This document shows, piece after piece, positions 29,741 to 38,898 of a stretch of 64,000 bases of DNA; the first letter of the stretch is position 1; the number at the start of each line of letters is the position of its first letter. Position numbers and translations under genes: made by a program. The notes below the pieces were generated by a model. That model made no database searches, was not told where the DNA came from, and was given only the letters and a program-made list of their open reading frames with translations. The stretch is from the NCBI RefSeq assembly GCF_012911975.1, contig NZ_SMDQ01000002.1, positions 62,001 through 126,000 of the forward strand. Direction: 5' to 3'. This DNA is from Nodosilinea sp. P-1105 (lineage in GTDB: Bacteria; Cyanobacteriota; Cyanobacteriia; Phormidesmidales; Phormidesmidaceae).

Positions 29741-29938
29741 ATGTTTGCACCTTTAGTTGTCCTGGTTCGTAATGCGATGGGTACTCCCAAGTTCAACAAG
29801 TTACGGGGAAAGGCCATCGCGCTGCATTCTAAAGCGATTACTCGCTTCTGCAATCGGTTTGGGATCACCAGCAAAGAGCGGCAAAGCTTGATTCGCCTGG
29901 CTCGGGACAATGGCAAGCGATTGGGCTTCTTGATCTAG
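29741..29938 (+). CDS. pgr5: PGR5 (proton gradient regulation 5) homolog
   Basis: MFAPLVVLVRNAMGTPKFNKLRGKAIALHSKAITRFCNRFGITSKERQSLIRLARDNGKRLGFLI resembles plant and cyanobacterial PGR5. Confidence 0.87.
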   Translation: MFAPLVVLVRNAMGTPKFNKLRGKAIALHSKAITRFCNRFGITSKERQSLIRLARDNGKRLGFLI

Positions 29939-30280
29939 TCGATCACATCGGGTTGTGACCAGAAACACTCAGAAATCAGGCTGCGATCTCAGTCACAGTC
30001 TGATCAGCCCGGTAAATTTAAGAGTAATAAGCCCAAGGGCTGGTTTCACCAAGGGCGATCGCTAGACAATCTCGACCCCTTTCTGGGCATTTACCATCGA
30101 CTCACCTTCAGTTTCCTCTCCAAGACAACGACTGTCAGCCCCGGTGCTCTACCGGGGCTTTTTATTGGGGCGATTGGGAGATTGAGTTTCTTATAGATTT
30201 AGATCCGCATCCATGGGGCAACACCCTATAGGATATAGGCATGACCACCGGAAGCAGCTAGAGTTGCTAGGAGTATCGCT

Positions 30281-30736
30281 ATGGGGTCTGAGGCGGCGTC
30301 CTTAGACATAATTGGTTGGCGCGAATGGGTTGCCCTGCCGGCCTTAGGGGTTCACACTATTAAAGCCAAAGTCGATACCGGAGCGCGGTCTTCGGCCCTG
30401 CATGCCTTTGAGGTGGAACAGTTTGAACGGGATGGCCAGCCGATAGTGAGGTTTCAGGCCCACCCGGTTCAGCGCAATGACACGGTGATTGTGGCAGCTG
30501 AGGCTCCGCTGCTGGATCAGCGGGTGGTGCGAAATTCTGGGGGGCAAGAACAGTTACGACCGGTGATTGAAACCTCGGTGCGGGTGGGGCATCAGGTTTG
30601 GCTCATAGAACTGACGCTCACGAACCGCGATGACATGGGGTTTCGCTTGTTATTGGGGCGTCAGGCGGTGCGCTATCGCTATTTGGTTGATCCGGGGGGC
30701 TCATACCTGCAACCATTACCAGAGCACTCCAGCTAA
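30281..30736 (+). CDS. ATP-dependent zinc protease / RimK-associated aspartyl-protease-like protein
   Basis: IGWREWVALPALGVHTIKAKVDTGARSSALHA. Confidence 0.85.
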   Translation: MGSEAASLDIIGWREWVALPALGVHTIKAKVDTGARSSALHAFEVEQFERDGQPIVRFQAHPVQRNDTVIVAAEAPLLDQRVVRNSGGQEQLRPVIETSVRVGHQVWLIELTLTNRDDMGFRLLLGRQAVRYRYLVDPGGSYLQPLPEHSS

Positions 30737-30858
30737 TTCGTTATCGAGAAATTGGGCAAGGCCAGTACAACTCGCTAATTTCAGCGCCATTACCCCGGAT
30801 ACTTTTTGATGGAATACGCTCAGAGATACGTTTGGCCGATGTTTAACCATAAGCCGCT

Positions 30859-31764
30859 ATGAAAATTGCGATTTTGTCTAGGGATGCTACGCTCTACTCA
30901 ACCCGGCGGCTCAAAGAGGCGGGAGAGGCTCAGGGTCACGACATGCCGGTGATCGATCACCTGCGCTGTTACATGAATATCACCTCCCACAAGCCTAAGG
31001 TGATCTATCAGGGGGAGCACCTGGAAGATATTGAGGCGGTAATACCCCGGATTGGGGCGTCGAATACGTTTTATGGCACGGCGGTGGTGCGCCAGTTTGA
31101 AATTATGGGGGTGTTTACGGCCAATACTTCCATGGCCATTTCGCGATCGCGGGATAAGCTGCGATCGCTGCAAATTATGGCTCGGCGAGGTATTGGCTTG
31201 CCCGTTACCGGGTTTGCCCACTCCACCAAAGATATCGACGGCCTGGTGGACATCGTTGGCGGTGCCCCCCTGGTGATCAAGCTGTTAGAGGGCACCCAGG
31301 GCATTGGGGTGGTGCTGGCAGAAACCCAGCAGGCCGCCAAGTCGGTAATCGAAGCGTTTCGCGGCCTGGATGCCAATATCCTGGTGCAAGAGTTTATTAA
31401 AGAAGCGCGGGGCATGGACCTTCGCTGCTTTGTCATCGGCGATAAGGTGGTGGCCGCCATGAAGCGCCAGGGGGCACCGGGGGAGTTTCGCTCGAACCTG
31501 CACCGGGGGGGGTCGGCGGACAAGGTGCGGCTCACCCCAGAAGAACGCAGTACTGCCATTCGAGCGGCCAAGGCCATGGGTTTGCGGGTGGCCGGGGTAG
31601 ACCTGTTGCGATCGAACCACGGCCCGGTGGTGATGGAAGTCAATTCATCCCCAGGGCTGGAGGGGATCGAAAAGGCCACTAATGTTGATGTCGCCAGCAA
31701 AATCATTGATTTTGTGGTGAAAAACGCTGCCCCCCATAAGGATCGCGATCGGATTAAGTACTGA
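30859..31764 (+). CDS. rimK: 30S ribosomal protein S6--L-glutamate ligase
   Basis: ATP-grasp; [41 protein letters not shown]. Confidence 0.95.
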   Translation: MKIAILSRDATLYSTRRLKEAGEAQGHDMPVIDHLRCYMNITSHKPKVIYQGEHLEDIEAVIPRIGASNTFYGTAVVRQFEIMGVFTANTSMAISRSRDKLRSLQIMARRGIGLPVTGFAHSTKDIDGLVDIVGGAPLVIKLLEGTQGIGVVLAETQQAAKSVIEAFRGLDANILVQEFIKEARGMDLRCFVIGDKVVAAMKRQGAPGEFRSNLHRGGSADKVRLTPEERSTAIRAAKAMGLRVAGVDLLRSNHGPVVMEVNSSPGLEGIEKATNVDVASKIIDFVVKNAAPHKDRDRIKY

Positions 31765-31769
31765 TGTAT

Positions 31770-31955
31770 CGTTGGAGATGGGGAGATGGGGAGATGGGGA
31801 GATGGGGAGATGGGGGAGAGCGGGGAGAGTTTTGAGTTTTGAGTTTTGAGGTAGGGGCAGACCTGGGTGTCTGCCCTGGTGGGAAATTGGGCGATGGGGG
31901 TAGGGGCAGACCTGGGTGTCTGCCCTGGTGGGGAATTGGGCGATGGGGGAGGTAG
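31770..31955. repeat. GGGGAGAT heptamer/octamer tract, GAGTTTT heptamers and two 49-bp direct repeats
   Basis: GTAGGGGCAGACCTGGGTGTCTGCCCTGGTGGGAAATTGGGCGATGGGG at 31851-31899, repeated at 31900-31948. Confidence 0.9.
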
Positions 31956-32107
31956 GGGAAGAGTTTTGGACTTTTCATTCTGTCGCCCTCCGCCCTCCAC
32001 TTTTCGTCTTAGGTAATCAAGGGGGGTTGCCCTTTAAAGTTTTTTGTCATCCTCAGTTTTGGGTAGAGCCCTTGTTTTATGGTGCTTAAACGGAGGAAGA
32101 AAACACT

Positions 32108-33616
32108 ATGACACGTGAAAAGTGGTCGTCTAAGACTGTATTTATATTGGCGGCGGTTGGCTCAGCCGTCGGGTTAGGCAATGTCTGGCGATTTCCCTAC
32201 TTGGCCGGACAGTATGGGGGTGGGGCATTTTTAATTCCCTACCTGATTGCGTTTGTGGTCATGGCCACGCCCATCTTGATTTTGGAACTGGCGATCGGTC
32301 AGCGGATGCAGCAGGGGCCGGTTAAATCCCTACGGCAGATGCACCCCGCCTTTGGTGGGGTAGGGCTTTTGGGGGTAATTTCGGCTTTTTTGGTGGTGGC
32401 CTACTACGCGGTGGTAATGGCCTGGTGTTTGCTGTATCTGTTGCAGTCGTTCGCCGTCGCCTGGGCCGATGACCCTGAAACCTACTTTTTTGGCAATGTG
32501 TTGCAAATTAGTGACGGCATTGGCCAGTTGGGGGGCTTTAACGGGCCGGTGCTGGGGGCTTTGGCGGCCATTTGGCTGATGATTTATTTCTGTATTTGGC
32601 AAGGTCCCAAAAGTGTGGGCCGGGTAGTGCTCTATACGGTGCCGATCCCGGTGGCGGTGCTGGGGGTGCTGTTTTTGCGATCGCTATTTTTACCGGGCTT
32701 TTGGGCTGGCTGGCAGCTCTACCTCACCCCAGTTTGGAGCGCTATGCTCTCCCCTGAGGTTTGGACGGCAGCAGCGGCCCAGGCCTTTTTGACCCTATCC
32801 GTGGCGTTTGCGATCATGCTTACCTATGCCAGCTACAAAAACCCAGACGAAGACATTGCTAAATCCTCGTGGATTACGGCCCTGTCAGATATGGCTATCA
32901 GCCTGTTTGCTGGATTTGTGGTGTTTGCGGTGCTGGGCTATATGGCCTATGAAGCCTCAACGACAGTGGCTGAGGTCACGGCCTCGGGGCCAGGGCTAGC
33001 CTTTGTTGTGTTTCCCCAAGCCCTCAGTTTGATGCCCCTACCGGGCCTGTTTAGCGCCCTGTTCTTCTTTATGCTGCTTACCCTGGGGATCGACAGTGCC
33101 TTTTCGCTGGTCGAACCGGCGATCGCGACGATTACCGACATGAAGCCAGAAGCTAAGAGCACCCGGGTGGCGGGCTGGGTTTGTCTTGCGGCCTTTGGGG
33201 TGGGTCTGTTATACACCACCCGAGCCGGGCTCTACTTTTTGGATATCATCGACCACTTTGTGGTCAGCTACAACGCGATTTTGATGGCCCTGGGGATGGC
33301 CCTGCTGGGCGGTTGGGTATTTGGAGCCGAAGCTTTGCGCCGCTATATTAATGAAGTCAGTGACTGGCATGTGGGTCGCTGGTGGAATATAGCGATTAAA
33401 TGGGTAGTCCCTGTGGTGCTGACCATTCTGTTGGCTACCCAACTTTCCACCGATCTACGCAACCCCTATGAGGGTTATCCAGCTTGGGCCCTGGCCCTGG
33501 GCTGGGCGGCGGTGATCGTGCCCGTAGGGCTTGGCCTGTGGATGGTGCGGGGTCAGCGACAAAGCGTGACGACTAATCGTGATGCCCTGGCCGAAAGCCC
33601 AGTGGCAGATGAGTAG
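32108..33616 (+). CDS. Sodium-dependent transporter (NSS/SNF family)
   Basis: WSSKTVFILAAVGSAVGLGNVWRFPYLAGQYGGGAFLIPYL. Confidence 0.95.
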   Translation: MTREKWSSKTVFILAAVGSAVGLGNVWRFPYLAGQYGGGAFLIPYLIAFVVMATPILILELAIGQRMQQGPVKSLRQMHPAFGGVGLLGVISAFLVVAYYAVVMAWCLLYLLQSFAVAWADDPETYFFGNVLQISDGIGQLGGFNGPVLGALAAIWLMIYFCIWQGPKSVGRVVLYTVPIPVAVLGVLFLRSLFLPGFWAGWQLYLTPVWSAMLSPEVWTAAAAQAFLTLSVAFAIMLTYASYKNPDEDIAKSSWITALSDMAISLFAGFVVFAVLGYMAYEASTTVAEVTASGPGLAFVVFPQALSLMPLPGLFSALFFFMLLTLGIDSAFSLVEPAIATITDMKPEAKSTRVAGWVCLAAFGVGLLYTTRAGLYFLDIIDHFVVSYNAILMALGMALLGGWVFGAEALRRYINEVSDWHVGRWWNIAIKWVVPVVLTILLATQLSTDLRNPYEGYPAWALALGWAAVIVPVGLGLWMVRGQRQSVTTNRDALAESPVADE

Positions 33617-33838
33617 TACGCTGCGGCATCAGTCGGCCAACCATTCCTGATACCTAGCCCCTAGTCGATACTGTTGACCGTTTTGAGTCGGCGATCGCCC
33701 CTTAAAATCTTTCCGCCCAAATCACACCAGCCAGGAAAATCCCTGTTACCCTGGATGTCTACATTTTGCTGGTAGTTTGCCGACCATAGCGGCGATCGCC
33801 CACAGCAAGTCACAACATCAGGGTAATCACAACGACGG

Positions 33839-34453
33839 GTGAAAACATCACAGGTGCTAGCGCCATTTGAACTACTGTGGGCATTAATTGGGTTGGTCCT
33901 CACCATTGTGGCCACCTGGATGGAAGCATTCACCATTAACCCGCCCTGGGCCTGGGGCAGTTCTGGCGTAGAGTTGATGTCTTTGGGGGTCAGCTTTCAG
34001 GTGGGGGCCGTGTTGCTCACGGGCTGCGTCGGCGGTCGCAATGCAGCGGCTCTATCACAAATTGCCTACCTAGTTTTGGGATTAGCCCTGTTTCGTGTCT
34101 TTGAATTCCCCGTCTTTACCCAGGGAGGGGGGCTGAGTTACGTCCGAGAACCGGGCTTTGGCTACTTAGTGGCCTTCGTGCCCGCTGGTTGGATCTGTGG
34201 CTATTTGGCCTTCCAAGAGCCCCCAAAGCTAGAAAACTTGGCTTACAGCGCCCTTTGTGGTCTGGGCATCATCCATGGCCTAGGGATTATTTACCTGACC
34301 TTCGCTTCCCTGCTAGGCTGGCTACAGACCGTCTCAGCCTCTTACTGGGAGCTATTGCTGGCCTACTCGTTGGTCCCACTCCCCGGCCACTTGGTCGTGG
34401 TGTGTGCGGTGGCGGTTCTTTCCCTTACCCTGCGGCACCTGCTGTTTTATTAA
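33839..34453 (+). CDS. bioY: Biotin transporter BioY
   Basis: Six-TM protein with BioY-like GYLVAFVPAGWICGYLA; directly upstream of lspA. Confidence 0.78.
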   Translation: MKTSQVLAPFELLWALIGLVLTIVATWMEAFTINPPWAWGSSGVELMSLGVSFQVGAVLLTGCVGGRNAAALSQIAYLVLGLALFRVFEFPVFTQGGGLSYVREPGFGYLVAFVPAGWICGYLAFQEPPKLENLAYSALCGLGIIHGLGIIYLTFASLLGWLQTVSASYWELLLAYSLVPLPGHLVVVCAVAVLSLTLRHLLFY

Positions 34454-34457
34454 TTCC

Positions 34458-34934
34458 ATGGGCGTTAAAAATCGTTATTTCTGGATAGCCGCCGCGATTG
34501 GGTTAGTCCTCGATCAGGCCACCAAGTACTGGGTGGCCCAAAACTTTGAGCTGACCACCCCACCGGACTCTGTGGCTCTGTGGCCAGGGGTGTTTTACTT
34601 CACCTTTGTCACCAACACCGGGGCCGCCTTTAGCCTGTTTAGTGACAGCGGGGAATGGTTAAAGTGGCTGTCGATGGTGGTTAGTTTGGGGCTAGCAGCT
34701 TTAGGGATCTGGGTCACCTTACCCAACCGTTGGGAACAAGTGGGGTATGGACTAATTCTTAGCGGTGCCCTGGGCAACGGCATTGATCGGATGCTGGCCG
34801 GAGAAGTTATTGACTTTTTGGATTTTCGGCTGATTCGCTTTCCCATTTTCAATGTGGCCGATATCTGCATCAACGTCGGCATTATTTGCCTGTTAGTGGC
34901 GGCGGTTAAGACGCCCCAGAAGCGCGATCGCTAA
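34458..34934 (+). CDS. lspA: Signal peptidase II
   Basis: GLVLDQATKYWV, TNTGAAFSL, GNGIDRML, FNVADICI. Confidence 0.95.
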   Translation: MGVKNRYFWIAAAIGLVLDQATKYWVAQNFELTTPPDSVALWPGVFYFTFVTNTGAAFSLFSDSGEWLKWLSMVVSLGLAALGIWVTLPNRWEQVGYGLILSGALGNGIDRMLAGEVIDFLDFRLIRFPIFNVADICINVGIICLLVAAVKTPQKRDR

Positions 34935-34963
34935 CCCAAAACAGCCCCGTTTTTAACTAGCGG

Positions 34964-35695
34964 CTATCCGGCTTCGTCGGTCAAAATGGCGATTAGGGTG
35001 GCCTCTGCCATGGCTTGGGCTTGGGTAATCAAGCTCGGGTCGTCGTCGGCTTGGCCTTGGAAGTAGAGGGCCAGGGGCAGGGCCGCTGAGATGACTATGG
35101 TTTCATAGAGTTCTTGTTTGCCCCGGGCACTCAGAAACTGAAAGTGAGCGTCGCTGGCCAGGGCGTTATTAAAATTCTGGAGAATCACATCTTGCTCTAC
35201 CTGGCTCAGCTCTTCCCCGTCATTGAGCACATAGTGACTGGTGAGTAGCAGGTACATCATCGCTCCCGCCACGTTGTGTTGTAGTCGTTGCTCCCCTTCC
35301 TCGACAAGCCAGTGATGATAATTGGCCAGCAACTCAGCATAGAGGTTAGCCAGTTGCTGCTGATCGGTAGGGCTGAGGGTAGGATCGCCAGCTAGCTGCT
35401 GGGGCATCAGTTGCCGGGCAACGGGGCGAAAGCTGCTAGCACCAAGGGGGGCAGAGGACGCCGCCACTGGGGACACCGCCGCAGAAGTGCCTGAAGAGCT
35501 ACCTGCCACCATGCGTTGAAAGGCGCGGTTCATAATGGCGGTATCAGCGGAACTGGAGATGGGGTTATTCCAGGTGTTGAAGGTGTAGGGATTGGTGAAT
35601 TGGGCTTTGGCAGGTTGTAAGGGAAGAAGTAGAGTAGTTGCGATCGCAGTTCCTGCCATGATCGGTCTTACCCATGTCATCGGGATAAATGTCAT
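34964..35695 (-). CDS. Hypothetical secreted protein (DUF6683-like)
   Basis: N-terminal hydrophobic segment; globular helical C-part. Confidence 0.5.
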   Translation of the reverse strand: MTFIPMTWVRPIMAGTAIATTLLLPLQPAKAQFTNPYTFNTWNNPISSSADTAIMNRAFQRMVAGSSSGTSAAVSPVAASSAPLGASSFRPVARQLMPQQLAGDPTLSPTDQQQLANLYAELLANYHHWLVEEGEQRLQHNVAGAMMYLLLTSHYVLNDGEELSQVEQDVILQNFNNALASDAHFQFLSARGKQELYETIVISAALPLALYFQGQADDDPSLITQAQAMAEATLIAILTDEAG

Positions 35696-35747
35696 TTAAA
35701 ATCAGCTCCTAAAACTTAGAAAGAAGACGAGAGTCTAACCCTCTGGC

Positions 35748-36248
35748 TTACCGTTGGGGGGTTTGGGATATTTGGCTAAGTCGCCCCTCTAGGGCCGCCA
35801 AAAACAGCGAGCCATTATCAATTGAGTCAATTTCAATAGCCATGATCTCGCCCGATTTAGAGAAGATGCGAATGCTATCGCCCACCATCCCATCGGTTTC
35901 GTGCTCGATGCGCTCGACCTCAGTTAAAGGAATGACGCTGGTGCCCATGGGCTGGTGATAGATCACCCGGCTATCGGTCAAAATGGCCGCTTTAGTTCCA
36001 TTCAGCTGAAACGAGGCATCGTAGTAAGCCATGATCGTTTCATGGGGGTCTAGTAATTGATGGGATTCGAGATATTCCAGGGCATAGGGTTCCATATTGC
36101 TGGTCACCCGAACCCCGCCCTCTGGGCCAGTGAGAAAGAAAATAAACAGTCCAAAAAATCCTAAAAACACAGCGCCTATTGGCAGAACAATAGCCAGAAT
36201 GATCCATTTCCAAGGCTGGTTGCTTTGCGCTTGAGGTTGAGTTTCCAT
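35748..36248 (-). CDS. Hypothetical membrane-anchored protein, possible PH-like domain
   Basis: One TM followed by TNMEPYALEYLESHQLLDPHETIMAYYDASFQLNGTKAAILTDSRVIYH. Confidence 0.5.
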   Translation of the reverse strand: METQPQAQSNQPWKWIILAIVLPIGAVFLGFFGLFIFFLTGPEGGVRVTSNMEPYALEYLESHQLLDPHETIMAYYDASFQLNGTKAAILTDSRVIYHQPMGTSVIPLTEVERIEHETDGMVGDSIRIFSKSGEIMAIEIDSIDNGSLFLAALEGRLSQISQTPQR

Positions 36249-36278
36249 AGAGCGATCCTGTGTAAATGGTGAAAAGTC

Positions 36279-36545
36279 TTAGGGTAAAAGTCTCGTTTGC
36301 CCAGACAAGGTGCCCCCTGCACCGGCAGACATCAATGCGGATTCCCCTGGCAGATCCTGGGGGGTTTGAGTAACGCCGTGATCGGCAACGGGGTGCTGGG
36401 TGGGATATAACACTGAACTGGAGTAGTGCTGGGGTGCCGCTAATTCGTCAACCTGGGCGATGGGAGATCCTAGGGAGCAACTTTGAAGCAGTACCAGAGA
36501 CAGGGTGGTAAAGGCCGCTGAGGCCAGAGTATTGAGATCAGACAT
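36279..36545 (-). CDS. Small putative lipoprotein
   Basis: LSLVLLQSC lipobox-like motif. Confidence 0.45.
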   Translation of the reverse strand: MSDLNTLASAAFTTLSLVLLQSCSLGSPIAQVDELAAPQHYSSSVLYPTQHPVADHGVTQTPQDLPGESALMSAGAGGTLSGQTRLLP

Positions 36546-36679
36546 GGGGGGCTCCTTTGCCGAAGGGCCGAGTGGTATTGAGGGATAGGGGGCCTTGGCC
36601 CTCTCCCCAACCCCTCTCCCAACCTTGGGAGAGGGGCTTTAGAGGCCGACATGTGGGTGACTTCTTGGAAGCCTTGAGA

Positions 36680-37150
36680 TTAGGCTGCTGCTGCTGGAAT
36701 TAAACGCACGTTGTGCTTGGCACAAACGGCTTCGAAGGTGTCTGGATCGGGGGGGAGAGTGGTGATTTTTTCCCCGACTTCGCGGTAAAAGGCATCGGAC
36801 CAGCCCGGTAAAATCACCAGCAGCCGAGCCGTAGGAGAAACGATTCTAAAGCTGTGGGCCATGTTTTCTGGGAAGTAGATGGAGGTTCCGGGCTGGGCTA
36901 GTACGGTGCGATTGCCCAGGCGCACCTCTACCTCGCCATCGAGGATGTAGAAGGTTTCTTCCCAGGGGTGGGTGTGTAGGGGGGCACCATTGTCGGCGGT
37001 GTCCGTGGCTTCGTACATCACCCACTGTCCCCGAGTATCGCTGTTGGACACTTTGAGGATCATGGTATGGCTGAGCATTTGGAAGCGATCGCCTTCGCCA
37101 GCGGCTAACACTTTGGGGGTTTTGTTGCTGGTTTTAATTAGAGTTGTCAT
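36680..37150 (-). CDS. Cupin domain-containing protein
   Basis: APLHTHPWEETFYILDGEVEVRLGN...ENMAHSFR. Confidence 0.88.
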   Translation of the reverse strand: MTTLIKTSNKTPKVLAAGEGDRFQMLSHTMILKVSNSDTRGQWVMYEATDTADNGAPLHTHPWEETFYILDGEVEVRLGNRTVLAQPGTSIYFPENMAHSFRIVSPTARLLVILPGWSDAFYREVGEKITTLPPDPDTFEAVCAKHNVRLIPAAAA

Positions 37151-37256
37151 GGTAAGAATTCCTCAGAATTGAAGGGATAAAATTGAAGTAACGAGTGGTC
37201 GGACCGTTGAGATATACACTCGTCGAGTAGACACCGCCCTCCGGGCCAAAGCATCC

Positions 37257-37790
37257 TTATCCGCGGACTGGTACAGTGGCCATCTGCGCTAGGAGGTGGT
37301 CTAAACTGGCAGGAGTCATGGCCTGTAAGTACCCCTCAGCCATCGTGGGAGGAAGCAGTTCTAGCATCAGGTGGTTTTCCACCCAAAACTCGATCAGGTT
37401 AAATAGACCATCGCGGTTGCAGACCAGGACGCGCCACCCCTCCCGCTGGGCGATCGCCTCAATCTCGGCCTGGCTCAGGGGTACTGAAATGGCTGCATGG
37501 ACTGCCGAGAATCGATAGGGGTGAGCATTGCGACAAAAGCTCGCTTCGTCAGTGCCGCGACCGGGCATCAGTTCGCTACCCATGGGGTAGACCTCGATCA
37601 AGGTGCCATAGTCATCTTTGGTCAGGACGACATAGGCCCCCTCCAGGGGCGGAAACGGCATGATCGTGCCCTGGAATAATTCAGCTAACACCGAAGCGAC
37701 ATGGTGGGGATTTTGTGCCGGAATGGATATGTGGTGAATCATGGAAACCTCTTCAGAAGCGCCGTGGGAAGCGCTGTGTGGTTGATGCAT
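37257..37790 (-). CDS. VOC-like hypothetical protein
   Basis: MIHHISIPAQNPHHVASVLAELFQG. Confidence 0.65.
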   Translation of the reverse strand: MHQPHSASHGASEEVSMIHHISIPAQNPHHVASVLAELFQGTIMPFPPLEGAYVVLTKDDYGTLIEVYPMGSELMPGRGTDEASFCRNAHPYRFSAVHAAISVPLSQAEIEAIAQREGWRVLVCNRDGLFNLIEFWVENHLMLELLPPTMAEGYLQAMTPASLDHLLAQMATVPVRG

Positions 37791-37879
37791 CCACTATCGC
37801 TCTGCCCCCTCTGGGATTCCAGGGAAGATAGGGTAAGTTAAGCGGGAAGTTAGTAGGAGCCTAAGTTGGCTGATCTCAA

Positions 37880-38146
37880 ATGGATGATGGGGAATTCCCA
37901 TACGATCTCAGCGACCATGCACAACGCAGACTGGCTGGACGCCAGATCGATTTGCAATGGGTAGCCTTTACTCTAAATGAGCCTGCTTTGGTTGAGCCGC
38001 ATCCCGAGGATGCTACCTGCCGATGTGCCTATCGGGCTATCCCTGATGCTGAGGGGCGAGTCTTAAAAGTTGTCTATAATGCAACGACAGAGCCTTGGCG
38101 AATCGTGACAGTTCATTTCGATAGGCGAATGCGAGGCCGGTTATGA
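37880..38146 (+). CDS. DUF4258 domain-containing protein
   Basis: YDLSDHAQRRLAGRQIDLQWVAFTLNEPALVEPHPED. Confidence 0.8.
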   Translation: MDDGEFPYDLSDHAQRRLAGRQIDLQWVAFTLNEPALVEPHPEDATCRCAYRAIPDAEGRVLKVVYNATTEPWRIVTVHFDRRMRGRL

Positions 38147-38460
38147 AAATTCAGTTTGATCCAGCGGCTGATGCCCTCTATCTTCAGTTAGCTCCAGATC
38201 AGGTCGTAGATTCTGAAACGATAGAGCCCGATTTGGTATATGACTATGATGCCGAGAACCAGGTGATCGGTGTTGAAGTGTTGCGGGTCAGCGTTAACCT
38301 GGCTGACTTAGCTGTTAAGCCGCTACCCTTTAGCTCTCTTGAACAGCAGGTTGAGTTTATTAATTTTTTAGAAAGCCTGGCAGACCAAGATTTACAAGCA
38401 AAGCTAGCCTTTGCTAAACAGATTTTGCAAAACCAGCGGGCATTGTTGCAGAAAGCTTAA
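38143..38460 (+). CDS. DUF2283 domain-containing protein
   Basis: MKIQFDPAADALYLQLA; 4-nt ATGA overlap with the DUF4258 gene. Confidence 0.85.
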   Translation: MKIQFDPAADALYLQLAPDQVVDSETIEPDLVYDYDAENQVIGVEVLRVSVNLADLAVKPLPFSSLEQQVEFINFLESLADQDLQAKLAFAKQILQNQRALLQKA

Positions 38461-38741
38461 TTTGGTCTGGCAGTCCGCCAGACCATCAGTTCGATGCCCA
38501 GCGATTGACAACCACATGGCCGATTGATAGAGCTGGAAGAAACGGGTGGTTTCTCACAGGATTCTGGCCGGGGATACCCCGAAATTCGTAGCCAACGGGC
38601 CACAGAACTTTGGAGGCTTGGTATGCTTTACCAATCTTCTAGCCGATCACTACAGTTTCGTAATTTTACTTAGGGAACTTAAGTTCCATGGCATAATCCT
38701 GACTTAGGCTGCGACTGGTGCCCTAAGGGGACAGCCTGGAG

Positions 38742-38797
38742 GAAGGCAGAAGGCAGAAGGCAGAAGGCAGAAGGCAGAAAGCAGAAAGCAGAAAGGC
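38742..38797. repeat. Tandem heptamer repeat GGCAGAA/AGCAGAA
   Basis: AAGGCAGAAGGCAGAAGGCAGAAGGCAGAAGGCAGAAAGCAGAAAGCAGAAAGG. Confidence 0.9.
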
Positions 38798-38898
38798 TTG
38801 TGTTTCCAGGCCATGGTCCAGCAGTTCTTTCCTTAGGTCTGTACTAGAGTGCCGCCCATTCCCCTCAACCTCATTTCAGGGCAAGGAAGTTGTAGTTA

